A DNA stretch of 64,000 nt from Dryomyza anilis (Eukaryota; Arthropoda; Insecta; Diptera; Dryomyzidae): the NCBI GenBank assembly GCA_951804985.1, contig OX638130.1, positions 99,817,700 to 99,881,699 on the forward strand, written 5' to 3'. The notes beneath the pieces were generated by a model. The model saw nothing but the letters and a program-made list of their open reading frames with translations, ran no database searches and was not told where the DNA came from. The position numbers and the translations under genes were made by a program. Each line of letters opens with the position of its first letter. Within the stretch, counting starts at the first letter, position 1. Below are positions 37,801-47,692 of the stretch, piece by piece.

Positions 37801-40800
37801 TATTTCTTGCAAAAATACATAAAGCCAAAAGGGCGAATTCGAAAAATTGAAAATTTGGTCATGACAAAAGGCCGAATCATTTTGTTTATTTGCTATAATT
37901 CTTTATTGGTGCAATATAAAATAGTACTGTAAAGGCATTAATTGTTTCTATTCAAAGCACCTATCGATTGTCATCATTATTTTAAAATATTTTTTATTTA
38001 TTTTTATAATTTGCAAGTAAAATGTTTGGAAAATTATTTTTAAATAATAATTCCAATCGATAGATGCTTTGAAAACAAACAATTATTGCCTTTACACCAC
38101 TATTTTATCTTGCACCAGCAAAGAGTTATCGAAAACAAACGAAAAGATTCGCCCTTTTGGCATGGCAAGATTTAGACTAGGGTAACTGTGATAACTGTGA
38201 TAACTGTGATAACTGTTATTTGATCATGAACTTTGACAAATATTTGTATTCTAAATAATATTTATATATTGTAGATAAAATATTCAATAATTCAACTTTG
38301 GTTTGCTTCATTTCTTTTAAATAGCCCCAAACATTGTTTAAATGAACTGTGTTAACTGATCATGAACCTTGACCAGTATTTTGTTTCTGATACTTATTTA
38401 TATAGATAAAATATTCAATTATCTAAATTTCGTAGGCCTCGAAATATGTATTCTGTATCACTAATGACTGAAAACTCATATCACAATATCGACCAATTAT
38501 CTTTTGTTTTCGTTTAGTTTAATATTCTCACGTCTTCGCTTCAATTTAATGAGATCAACAACAGATTTAATTTATGTAAATCAAGAATACATAAAATAAA
38601 TTCTATAAAGTACTTTCGTTTTCGTTCGATAGTTTTCGATTTTTAATATACTTAATTGCACATTCAATTGTGTTATTCTGACTAAATTTCGACAACATTC
38701 AATACGTTTTCGCTTCAATTTAATGTGATCAACATCACATTAATATTTAATTTATGTAAATCAAAAATACATAAAATAAATTCTATAAAGTACATTCGTT
38801 TTCGTTCGACAGTTTTCGATTTTTAATTTATTTAATTTCACATTCAATTGTGTTATTCTGACTAAATTTCGAAAAAATTCAATAAAAAAAATATAGATTT
38901 AGCTTTTGTTATATCGACCCTCCCATTCCAAAACATGCTAAGTCTATTAAAAGTTTCGCAGTAGAAGTCTTTAAATTTCAATTATTTAGGATAAACAGAG
39001 AGGTATTGTTTTCACTGCTTACCTGAAATTTGTATGGAATTGTACAACTCAACAATGACATTCCATGGACATTCCATACATCAATTCTATATAATTCGCG
39101 TCTGCTGATTTTGACTGCATACTCAATTTCCTTCTATTACATAACGTTAAAAAAAAATTACTCTCGAATTTTCAGGCCCTTTTCAGACACTTCTTAGAAT
39201 TAAAAAAATACAGACCCTTACATAACCAGTTTTATAAAAACCTGTAAACGCAATTTTTTTCTTAATTGCCAAGTCTAATTAAAATATACCTATAAATACA
39301 TTTATTCCGATAGGTTTTTGAGATATTTGAATTCAAACTCAAAAAATATTAATTTTTTTAGATTATTTTTGAAAGATTTGTATATAATAGTGAATCTAAT
39401 GCTAAAAAAAGATATATGATTATGCGGAGCATAGTTCAATCTAATAATGAAAACTACTAACTTTTTTGTATCAGTTCTCATTTTTAAAATATACACTATC
39501 AACCCAGTTTCCGTCAAAAACTGTTAAAATTTAAAATGCTGTTATATTTTACATACAAATTACTGAATATAATCCGAATTTTTTTCAAAAACCCTATGTA
39601 ATAGAAAAACTGAGTAAGCAATAAGTATAGACATATTTTAAATATGAAGTAATGATATTTTCAGATTAGGCGCATTAGTAAATTAGCATAGAAAATTGAT
39701 CATATAAAAGAGTACCAACATCAAGTTCTCATGGAATATTTAGAAAATTGGATCAATTAGAAAAAAGTTAGAAATTGTCCTAGTCAGTTTGAGCTATGCT
39801 GTAAATAGCTATAAATCAGTTTTATTTGTTTATTGCTAAATTCTAAATAAAAAAAATCTCTTTGCGCAAATTTGCATCAACAGAAAATTTATTTTTATTT
39901 CAGTTTCAGTACAAAAATTAAAAAAGCATGATCCAAATTGCGTCGATTTATTGATCATTTATTGATTTTTGACATAATTGTGTTGATTGGTGATGTTTTG
40001 CATCAATCGTGTGATTCTAGCTTCGAGCTTAAGTCTATTTAAAATACTCGAATTACAATTTTTTAAAACTTGAAAGTAAAAAAATTAAATTGACACATTG
40101 GAATCGGTGAAATGATGGCCATTAAAATGTTGTAGGAAAGATATACAGAATCCGAATGGATTAAGAATTAAAAAAAAGCTTATTCGACTTAGCATATTAA
40201 GGACTGTTAGGAGCCTCTATCTCATTGTTGCAATTTTTATAATGCCTACCTAAATGGTTCCAATATTTATGAAACTAATGATGTGTAATATTTTTGCACT
40301 GCATATAACGTATGTGGAATAAATTCAGAACTAATTTCTAATCGTTGGAAAATCAAAAAAATATTATGATCTTCACTGTAATTTTTTTTTTAGTGAATAC
40401 CTTGATTGTAACCTTTTAAGTTAGTTTCATGTTTATCGAATACTATTTGCCTTAAAAAAGAATTCCGAATCTATGTAAACCATGAGAAACCTTTAAAAAC
40501 GTGCAAGGAAAGTTATGTTTGTCGGACTATTGATTCATAAAAACTTTGTTATAAATCTTGTATAAAAATTGATCTTACCAAAAGTCGACAAGATTTCTTT
40601 TTCACAGATTAGCCAGCGCTCAAGGAATATCCTGATCATGTTTTATCCAAACTCAAATCCCATTAATATTGGTCAACAAGACAATTATTGATTTAATAGT
40701 ATACGAAATATAAATCTTTTCATATAAACTCAATGGCAACACCATGGTATTTTCTAGTATTTAATGGTATTTTCCGATTAAAATAATAATTTATCCTATT

Positions 40801-42781
40801 GACTATTTTTAATAGTAAAAAACTATAATTTATATAGTATTTTTTTCTGGGTGTATAGATTTTGTAATTTACAAAACATCGAATTAAGTCCATTTCGTAT
40901 TTTTTAGTGATACGAAACGGAAAGTGTTCCCACATGAGTTTCAATAGGCCTGTGGCACTAAGGACCGTTTTCACAATGTCCAGTTAAGTGTTTCAATTCC
41001 ATATATTCTATGGGTAACTCTCAGTTAGAGTGGACGTTAGTGCTTAACCGAAGAATATGAAAACGGCCCTTTAATCAAGTTATATTCGATTTATAAATAA
41101 TGCAATATATTATATATATATTATATATCTGTATTGTGAAAACTTTGTGGACATGGTATATGATATATCATGAAAACTACACTAAAAAAAAATACTATAA
41201 AATCAATTGTTTTTTGCTCTTAAAATTAGTCAATAAGATAAATTATTATTTAAATGGGTAAATACCATTAAATACTATAAAATACATTTTTACAGTTTTT
41301 TTGTTTTTATATAAAAAATAATTATTTTTCGTATACTATTAAATCAATAACTGTCCTATTGACTAATTTTAATTGGATTTTAATTTTCATTTAATTGTAC
41401 TTATGGTGTGAGGTTGAAATATCGTGTAAAAAAACATTGTGATCTACAGAACATTCAATGGACCCCTATAGAAAACATTTCCACTTTACTTGCCGATATT
41501 TATCACACATAGGAGATTAATAGCTATTTGTCGAATAATAGTATACAAAACCATGCAAATTACAATAGAGTTTCTCAAGAATATAATACATAACATATAA
41601 ATAAAATGCAACCAAATAAATACTGCGTGCAACATGCTATGATTAAAATAGAAGTAATAGAGGAGAAGAATTATTAAAGAAAAACACATTTCGAAAGCAA
41701 AGCCATATTAAAAACGAAGTTAGAGGGAAGCATTACTTGGAGTCGCAATCAGTGCTCGCATTATCAACGACTATAGGAGGAATGTCGCTGATAAAACTGT
41801 AGGTGTTGTTGAGGTCACAGTGGTGCTCCGTGTGGCTACCGCTATTATTGCCGATGGTGCTGTAGATATTGGTGTTGATGCTACAATGCGAATTGAGGTT
41901 GAGAGAGTGAAAGGTTACAAGACAATTACAAGACAAGCTATAAAATAAACTTAACTTAAACTATTGAACAATAAACAAAAAAAAACATTGTTTTTTTCTA
42001 TACTATAATATCAGACATACCCTGGTGATGGTGATTTATACTTTGAACTCTCCGAACTTGCGGTTGAATCAGCTATGGATGAGTTTAACGTCGTGCTGGA
42101 TGCTGATTTTTGTGTTTGTGAATTTGGAAAATTTTGTTCACATAGATTATATGAGCCGGAGGTGCCATTGAAAGAGCTACTCGGTATAGAGTAACGTTGT
42201 GAGCTACGATCAGCAGACAAATATGTTTTGGGTGGCAAAAGTGGTGCCTTGCGCAAAATTGCATTCTTGGGGGAAGAACCATCACCCATAATATCTTTGC
42301 TTATAGCTCCTGTACTATGTGGAGGAGTGACTTGAATCGAAGTTGACGAAGATGATGATGGTGGTGATGGAGACGATAAAGTGTTGGCATAAATATCACT
42401 TGTGCTAGATACAGCGGGTTCATTATTTTGTGGTTTGCGTGGTGCTGGTACAGGCGTTGTATCGACATCAGCCTCTGGTGGATCTGGTACATTTTCATTC
42501 TCATCCGGTCCATACAGATCATTAGTCTCTGTTAGAATACTTTTATTAATCGGTATTATGTTGTTAATAGTTATGGCATTGTCTTCACTCTCGGAAAGTC
42601 CTGCTAAAAATACTTTATTATTGGGCAGCTTGTCCTTGGTTATGGCATGTATATTTTCGGAATTTATATTGAGATTTTTATTGATCAAATCGATGGTGAC
42701 ATTTTCATATTCGGATTTGCGCAGTTCCGGATAGAGACGTCGTGGTGCCGGCACCGGTCGACATGTTTCTTCGCGTTCCAT
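31895..42781 (-). CDS. RhoGAP15B: ARAP-family Rho GTPase-activating protein (RhoGAP15B ortholog)
   Basis: Predicted 1721 aa. Exons in transcript order: 42781-42021, 41937-41737, 36847-34406, 34028-33932, 33870-33744, 33673-33033, 32974-32873, 32812-32678, 32617-32094 and 32030-31895; all joins are phase-consistent with GT..AG introns. Order of parts: disordered Pro/Ser-rich N-terminus with PVPAPRR and PVPAPRK (about 1-985), PH (about 985-1148), PH (about 1160-1265), RhoGAP (about 1270-1425), Ras-association (about 1490-1600) and a C-terminal PH. The RhoGAP arginine finger is Arg1299 in GIYRKSG, and the conserved Asn is in QNLTMIWGPTLL. RhoGAP-RA-PH is the ARAP hallmark; such proteins turn off Rho-type GTPases at membranes under phosphoinositide and Ras-like control. 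I find no SAM domain and no ArfGAP zinc finger (CxxC..CxxC), so it is probably not an Arf regulator. Start: ATG in TTCACCATGG, just after an acceptor at 42788, so a non-coding exon lies upstream. A polyadenylation signal (minus) lies at 31663-31658. Confidence 0.92.
32094..32617 (-). CDS. RhoGAP15B: RhoGAP15B exon 9: Ras-association domain end and C-terminal PH domain start
   Basis: The exon opens with EKTQFNVTISPTKTAYEICK and continues through the RA domain (ATHEISLHEIILNGALERPL, YWPEADRKNNYL). It then enters the last PH domain (ELRDGKIVVSKKDKNDKTT, AYLGCERKRDFPWSWAITFV). The donor TTACG|GTAAGT splits an Arg codon. The final exon, 32030-31895, adds SEWVDRTIWFSSIWYSLYGE, the C-terminal helix of the PH fold, and ends in EIIIK. 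The antisense frame 32102-32500 is a shadow. Confidence 0.9.
33033..33673 (-). CDS. RhoGAP15B: RhoGAP15B exon 6: PH domain end and RhoGAP catalytic domain
   Basis: The exon encodes the end of the second PH domain (SSPRETKIWRHIIREVAHNN), then the RhoGAP domain from FNVPVIVDKCINFVYIHG to GPTLLQSH. The catalytic arginine (EGIYRKSG), the FRADAFNVEI helix and KRFMRDLPERLM are all present, so GAP activity is expected. The donor is AGTCAT|GTAAGT. Confidence 0.92.
34406..36847 (-). CDS. RhoGAP15B: RhoGAP15B exon 3: large disordered linker and first PH domain
   Basis: This 2442-nt exon starts after TTCTAG (acceptor 36848) with DILKSLGSTSKLLTESLGER, a region with amphipathic-helix character. It then runs through a long Ser/Pro/Glu-rich region with tyrosine motifs (DAIYGKL, EATYGML, DTYGTI) and PPxY-like motifs (SPPSYEDVL, SPPTYLEAI). 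It ends in the first PH domain (LVRYEGPLIRFPTGVVEDIL, HFYCFEVTISIP) with a Ser/Asn/Gly-rich loop before HLYGVGKESER. The two PPxY-type motifs would fit binding to WW-domain proteins; this is inference. The many small frames on the other strand are shadows. Confidence 0.9.
37020..37560 (-). promoter_or_regulatory. GC-richer island just upstream of exon 3; possible internal promoter
   Basis: The block (for example GGTTCG-poor but CG-bearing words CGCATTTTTCCGGATAAGCG and GATCCGTCCTCAAGCG) stands out from the AT-rich intron. On the minus strand it has a perfect initiator TCAGTT at 37036-37031, about 190 bp before exon 3. It could drive a shorter RhoGAP15B isoform lacking the first two coding exons. 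No donor that joins cleanly to exon 3 was found, so this remains weak. Confidence 0.3.
37707..38164. mobile_element. TIR element with CATGCCAAA(A/G)GGGCGAA ends
   Basis: The left end CATGCCAAAGGGGCGAA and the right end TTCGCCCTTTTGGCATG are inverted with one mismatch. Inner pairs (AGCACCTATCGATTG and CAATCGATAGATGCTTTG) extend the foldback. The frame 37708-37932 lies within it. Confidence 0.75.
38330..38890. repeat. Short direct duplication (about 180-bp unit, two copies)
   Basis: The segment CGCTTCAATTTAATG(A/T)GATC ... AAATTCTATAAAGTAC(T/A)TTCG ... GTTTTCGATTTTTAAT occurs from about 38530 and again from about 38705. A GATAACTGT microrepeat (38185-38217) lies just upstream. Confidence 0.6.
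39005..39840. repeat. Dispersed repeat family R, copy 1
   Basis: It contains TGGACATTCCATACATCAAT, GCTGATTTTGACTGCATACT, CTCTCGAATTTTCAGG and later CTATCAACCCAGTTTCCGTC. The same series, in order, recurs at 43190-43555, 44770-45760 and 59425-61790. There is no coding content. It may be a non-autonomous DNA element or Helitron remnant; I cannot name it. Confidence 0.6.
40645..40853 (+). mobile_element. CACCCAG-type MITE, 5' truncated
   Basis: It begins inside the family body (CTCAAATCCCATTAATATTGG) and keeps the right end TTTTTTCTGGGTG followed by TA. The minus-strand frame 40720-40974 is a repeat-derived frame. Confidence 0.75.
40970..41075. repeat. Small hairpin element
   Basis: AAGGACCGTTTTCA and TGAAAACGGCCCTT face each other across about 80 bp, with inner pairing around AGTTAAGTG and TTAACC. 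This is the size and form of a tiny MITE. Confidence 0.5.
41180..41411 (-). mobile_element. CACCCAG-type MITE, diverged copy
   Basis: It contains AAAAAAAATACTATAAAATC, AGTCAATAAGATAAATTATT, ATACTATTAAATCAATAACT and GTCCTATTGACTAATTTTAA in family order, but the termini are decayed. Confidence 0.6.
41737..41937 (-). CDS. RhoGAP15B: RhoGAP15B exon 2
   Basis: It lies between the acceptor TTTTATAG (41938) and the donor CCAA|GTAATG. It encodes a Gly completed across the junction, then LSCNCLVTFHSLNLNSHCSI and, at the end, IVVDNASTDCDS. The open frame could also end here in a stop (TAA at 41735), but the two-plus-one codon join to the next exon and the lack of any domain in the first 320 residues favour splicing. 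The region is rich in Asn, Ser and His and looks disordered. Confidence 0.75.
42021..42781 (-). CDS. RhoGAP15B: RhoGAP15B coding exon 1
   Basis: It starts MEREETCRPVPAPRRLYPEL and carries two Pro-rich SH3-ligand-type motifs (PVPAPRR and PVPAPRK), LLPPKTYL and Ser-rich stretches, ending in the donor CCAGG|GTATGT. A splice acceptor (TATTTTCAG at 42788) directly precedes the TTCACCATGG start, so codons further upstream in the same frame are intronic. Confidence 0.85.
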
Positions 42782-43189
42782 GGTGAACTGAAAATATAAA
42801 ATATACAACTATTAAAATTGTTATTTAAAATTTTAATTTTAGTGATCAACGTAACAGTAACAAAATTATTTCGAGAACAGTTTTTCTAAATTGTGAGGTA
42901 TATTACAACTTTTGATAGAATTTCGAACAAATATTTTGTGAAAATTTCTATATAAACGATTTTTAATTTGTCTTATCAGTAAAAAATAAACACTGGTTTC
43001 CAAATGAATTTTATTTCACTCGCATTATTTGGATAACATATGTCTCATATAAAGTCATTCGGAATTCATTCAAAATCTAGAACTAGCCTCTAAGTATTAT
43101 TTTTGCACATTTTCTTAACCATTTTCATACCTCATTTGCTTTAACATAAAGTTAATAGTTTCATTATGTAAAATAATTTCAAGACTTTC

Positions 43190-43555
43190 CCCAACACTCA
43201 AGACTACTCAACAAAACGAAAAAAAAATGCTTGCCATGGACATTCCATACATGTAATACATCATGTATGTATTGGAACATGTTCCATACATGTAATACAT
43301 ATAATTCGTGGCTGCTGATTTTGACTGCATACTTTTTTATTACGTAACGTTTTTAAGAAAATTGCTCTCGAATTTTCAGGACATTTTAAGCCACTTTTTA
43401 GAATTAACAAAATACAGTCCCGTACACAACCAGTTTTTCAAAAAATTGTAAACACAGTTTTTCTTCCAATTGTCAAGACTAATTACAATATACCAATAAA
43501 TACTAATATTCCGATATCTTTTTAAGATATTCGAAGTCAAACTCGAAAAATATTC
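43190..43555. repeat. Dispersed repeat family R, copy 2
   Basis: It is collinear with 39005-39330 (ATGGACATTCCATACATGTA, GCTGCTGATTTTGACTGCAT, TTTTAAGATATTCGAAGTCA), with a local duplication of the ACATGTAATACAT segment. It is cut at its right end by the TIR element starting at 43556. Confidence 0.65.
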
Positions 43556-44240
43556 AGGGCAATCATGAAGCCCGTCGTGAGCAAACATCCGAATCCGAAT
43601 CTCCGCTACGAATACGAATTTTTAATTATCATGAGTTCCGTGCGGAATGGATTTCCGCGTTGCCAATACAAAAATGTAACTTCAAAAATCAGCCGTCGCC
43701 AAGAATTCAGCATGAGACAGTCGCACAGTGGACAAATAAATTTATTTAATTAACATTTTCTAATTTTTATACTTTTGTTAAACCAAACACAAGTGAAATG
43801 AATTAATTTTATGCTTTAACATAAAAATACGTGTTTTTTTATTTGCAATGTGTACAGTAGTTTCTTGTTAATTCGTGAAGTTCAGATCTTTGGCCAGCAT
43901 CCACTTGTTGTATAAGTAGGTAGCTGGCGGACGTCTCCAGCACCCCGGACTTAAAGCATAAGCAGCAAATGATTCTGCGGCATTTGTATTTATATCACTT
44001 GAGCACAAATAACAGCAAAAATTCATTAATTAATGCAAAACAAAAGATTTTTTATACAAAGAATTACATTCCGACACAACAATGCATTCGTATAAAAAGT
44101 GTAAAAAATCTGTCAAAAAAATCCTTCCGACGGAACTTGTGATACCATAAATCCGAACTTCGAATTCGATTCGGATTCTATGATAGATTAATCCGAATCC
44201 GAATGGAAATATTCACTACGACGGGCCTCATGATTGCCCT
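43556..44240. mobile_element. TIR element with AGGGCAATCATGA ends
   Basis: The left end AGGGCAATCATGAAGCCCGT and the right end ACGGGCCTCATGATTGCCCT are inverted with one mismatch, followed by inverted CCGAATCCGAAT-type tracts on both sides. It measures 685 bp and is inserted in a family R repeat. The frame 43565-43753 is made of the terminus. Confidence 0.75.
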
Positions 44241-44247
44241 GATTGAT

Positions 44248-45093
44248 TTTTATACCCTACACTAAGAGTGAAAGGGTATATTCAGTTTGGTACGCCGTTT
44301 GTAACACCCTGAAGAAAGCATCTCCGGTATAATAATAATAATAATAGTTTGGCGCTACAGTCCTGTACAGAACTTCGGCCGAGCTCTCTCACCATTTTGA
44401 GCTGTGCGTGTTATATTTGTACTCAAAGTGGTGGGACCTACAGTTTATTGCCGAATCCGAACGGCGGGTGAGAGCTTTTCATAGGCAATGGTTTTACTCT
44501 CGTAGGTTTGCCATTTACTGGCGAGAGGTAGCGCGGTATAGAAAAATGTTTCTACGAAAAGATGTTGTTAGCCCCAGTCCAGGCTTGAACCGGGGACCTT
44601 TCGACTCGCAGTCCAACGCACTAACCACTGAGCTACCGCGGCTACTCCGGTATGGAAAAGTATATATATTCTTGATCAGCATGACCTCCTGAGCGATGTC
44701 CGTCTGTATGTCTGTCTGTCCGTCTGTCTTTCCGTCTGTCTGTCTGTCTGTCTGTCTGTTGAAATCCCTACTACTTTTAAAATTGATTTTAGACTATTTT
44801 TGGACTATTTTTTTAGTACTGAGAATCTAACGATAAATAAGACGATAAATAAGACCATGGGAAATTTTAAAGTAGGTGTAATTATGATAGTTAGGATTAT
44901 CAAAATTATAGTCGGTCTAAGCCGAACCTTACACATATGTGTGGTTACCATTCAAAGTGATATATAGTTCACCAGGGTATACGAATCCTGAAAATAACTA
45001 CAAACATTCAATCGCTGAAGAATTTCCATTCATTTGATACCCATATTTACAAATGGGTAGGTGTACCGAATTTCGATTTTTTTTTTGTGAACC
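44248..45093. mobile_element. Mini-me-like element (type 1), with a SINE insertion and an inverted second part
   Basis: From 44248, TATACCCTACACTAAGAGTG through GCATCTCCGGTAT runs in plus orientation, is interrupted by a SINE (44336-44646), and resumes with the TATATATATTCTTGATCAGC core and a GTCTGTCTGTCC tract to about 44765. The other end of the same family (GTTAGGATTATCAAAATTAT, ACACATATGTGTGGTTACCA, ATACGAATCCTGAAAATAAC) follows at about 44865-45093 in the opposite orientation. Confidence 0.65.
44336..44646 (-). mobile_element. tRNA-derived SINE, most complete copy, with target duplication
   Basis: On the minus strand it starts AGTAGCCGCGGTAGCTCAGT (polymerase III box A TAGCTCAGTGG) and has box B GGTTCAAGCCT. 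A body follows (CGCGCTACCTCTC, then GGTCCCACCACTTTGAGTAC), and it ends in an (ATT)n tail. The flanking TCCGGTAT occurs on both sides, a clear 8-bp target duplication inside the mini-me-like host. The tRNA-like head has a broken anticodon stem, so it is not a functional tRNA. The overlapping frame 44408-44692 is not a gene. Confidence 0.85.
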
Positions 45094-45760
45094 ACAAAAT
45101 ACGATTCAAGCTAATGATGAAAACTAATAACTTTTTTGTATCAGTTTTCATTTTTAAAATATGCTCTATCAACTCAGTTTCCATAAAAATCTGTTACAAT
45201 TCAAAATGCTTGTATATTTTACATACAAATTACTGAAAAATAACCCTATTTAACAGAATTTTTTTCAAAAACCGCTACGTAATAGAAAAAAATGAGCATG
45301 CAATAAGAATAAGCATACTTTAAATATAAAGTAATAATATTTTGAGATTAGGGGCAATAGTATTTTTGTTAAAAAATGATTGTATAAAAGAGTACCAAAA
45401 TTAAGTTCTCAGAGAATTTTTTAAAAAATGGATGAATTAGACAAAACTTAGTAATTTTGATATTTACTTTGGACTATGCTCTAGATAACCATACATCATT
45501 TTATTATTAAATCCTAAATGGTAAATTCTCTAAAAAAACAATCAAATTTTCCGAGTTTAGATCCAATTATCTTCAAAACATATTGGAATGTTACCATTCA
45601 TTATTATACTGAAATTAGTCTGGACAATTTAAAGAAAAATTGCGTTTTTTTGTTAAACTATTTTTCCACTGAAATATGTATATTTTATTCTAATTAGTTG
45701 TTGAGAACGGCTTAAAAATATTATTGCAATTTTCTCAAAAATACCAACAAATGTTGTAAA
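44770..45760. repeat. Dispersed repeat family R, copy 3
   Basis: It contains GACTATTTTTGGACTATTTT, AACTTTTTTGTATCAGTTTT, CTATCAACTCAGTTTCC, AAAAGAGTACCAAAATTAAG and GATCCAATTATCTTCAAAAC in the same order as 60370-61030. A mini-me fragment (about 44865-45093) is embedded. Confidence 0.6.
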
Positions 45761-47285
45761 AGATAAATAATTTGGAGTTTCATTTTATTCATTTTATCAA
45801 TTTTAGACTAATAAGAAACATTTATTTGTCTAATTAGATCAACAGTATTTCTATATTATCATTTTTATGACACCAACAAAAATTACCAGAAGGGTTAAAT
45901 AAAATATAATGGTTGCAAAACTACCTAGATTCAAAATGAGAAATTCTTCTAATTACAGCCTATAATAAAAAATGCATTTCAAGTGCTTTTTTATTATTGT
46001 ACATTGTACGAAACAATGCAAAACAAATATAATAATAAAATATTATTTATTGAGGCGCTTCTTTCTCGATACGTTAAAAAGGTTATTTTTTCAATAATAC
46101 CCAAAATATTATATTTATTACAAGCATTATTTTACATTGTGTATGCAAACTGAAACATGTTTCATGGCATAAATTTACCAGTAGATGGTATTATATAATT
46201 CTACCTGCGAAATATTTATTATTTATTATTTTATTAGTTATTATAATAATGACAAACAATTCTTATATATAAATTTAATTAAATATATTATATAGTATTT
46301 GTTTAAAAAATAATATAAAATATTTTAATACGCATAGTGGTAAGCCATAGATTAGTTCTATTGTTGTAATCTTGCCATTTAGAATATATGGTTAAACCTT
46401 GGTAAGCCTCCATATGTGGTAGAGGATTTTGATTGTTCGACATGTTAGAGACATTGACTTATGCTACAGCTGTGTGTAGTTTAATCATTTACTTTTCATA
46501 GGTCATATTTTAACATATGCGAGATTATATTGATGGATGTTCTTTGTGCATATGTTGATTCATAAGTCGATATACTTAAGTAGTCAAATCCAAAAGGATC
46601 TACTAATTTTACCTATATAGATATAGATTTAGAAGTGTAAGATCAGCGAAAATAATTTTAAAATTCTCAAATCTTAATGCCAATATTCAGAAAGTAAACA
46701 TATGCTTGAATAAAATGTTTTCGCGGTTTTCCAACTATGACTTTTTTGGTGTGACATATCATTAAATTTCTATATTTTTTAAAATAGATTTTTGGAAGAG
46801 AAATTTTTAATTCTTTCTTTGATGATGACATATATTTGAAAATTCAATTCATAACGAAATTAAAATGTTTCTCAAATCATATCGGATTATACTCTTTGAA
46901 CCCTTTGAAATCAATTGCAAAATTTGTATTTTGTACTGATGAAATATCGACTTTTAGGGCAACAAAATAGCAATTGGTTGACGCACAAAAAAACTTGAAC
47001 GCTACAAAAATATTTTGAGAGTATCATTTAATGATTGGTTTTCTTAGTGAATCTATTACAGAAATCATTGCATGATTTTTTTCTTAAGTTAGATTTTTAG
47101 AAAAGAATATTATTTTTTAAATAAAAAATGATGGAGCATTTTTAAATTCCATTCTTATCAAAATTAAAATTTTCCTTAAACAACACCGGACTGAATTCAT
47201 TAAACTGTTAATATGTATTTTGTAGTACTGAAACTTTAAATCTAAGAAAAAAATAAGATTTTTTTGGTATGAAAATAAAAATTTG
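45761..47285. other. AT-rich stretch without a recognised feature
   Basis: I see no gene, RNA gene or clear repeat on either strand. Confidence 0.45.
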
Positions 47286-47288
47286 GTA

Positions 47289-47483
47289 CGCTCAGAAAAA
47301 AATACTATAAAATCAATAGATTAATCAATAGGATAAATTTTTATTTCAATACATAAATCCCAGTAAATACCACATAATACTATTAAATTGTTTTTGGGTT
47401 TATATGAAAATATTTATTTTTTGTATACTATTGAATCAATAAATATCCTATTGACCAATTTTAATAGGATTTTTTTCTGAGTG
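47289..47483 (-). mobile_element. CACCCAG-type MITE, variant ends
   Basis: Its ends are CGCTCAGAAAAAAATACTAT and TTTTTTTCTGAGTG, flanked by TA on each side, supporting a TA target. The body is diverged but collinear with the other copies. Confidence 0.7.
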
Positions 47484-47692
47484 TATCATGAAAGCACATA
47501 TCAAATATATATTTTCATTTATTTAGAAAAAAAAAGAAATACTAATAATATTCCATTGAAATATCTCTGTTCGGAAATATTTGGTAGAAAGATTCAATAC
47601 AAAATATTTTTAAACAAAAAAACAAAACTCCGGACGGAATATTTTGTTTACTGTAGGGCTTATGATTTTCTTCAATTTCATGTCTTTAATTA

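Larger units (their letters stand above)
36850..41736 (-). other. Intron 2 of RhoGAP15B (4.9 kb)
   Basis: The donor is CCAA|GTAATG at 41736 and the acceptor is TTCTAG at 36848. The Asn codon is split two plus one nucleotides across the intron, giving STDCDS-N-DILKSLG. Inside are a GC-richer island (37020-37560), a TIR element (37707-38164), a short tandem duplication, a dispersed repeat (39005-39840), two MITEs and a small hairpin. I see no additional coding exon. Confidence 0.7.

Noticed and set aside
41733..41936. RhoGAP15B ending at the TAA at 41735 as a separate small gene
   Set aside because: A GTAATG donor lies just before the stop and the split codon joins in phase to exon 3, so one continuous gene is the simpler reading.
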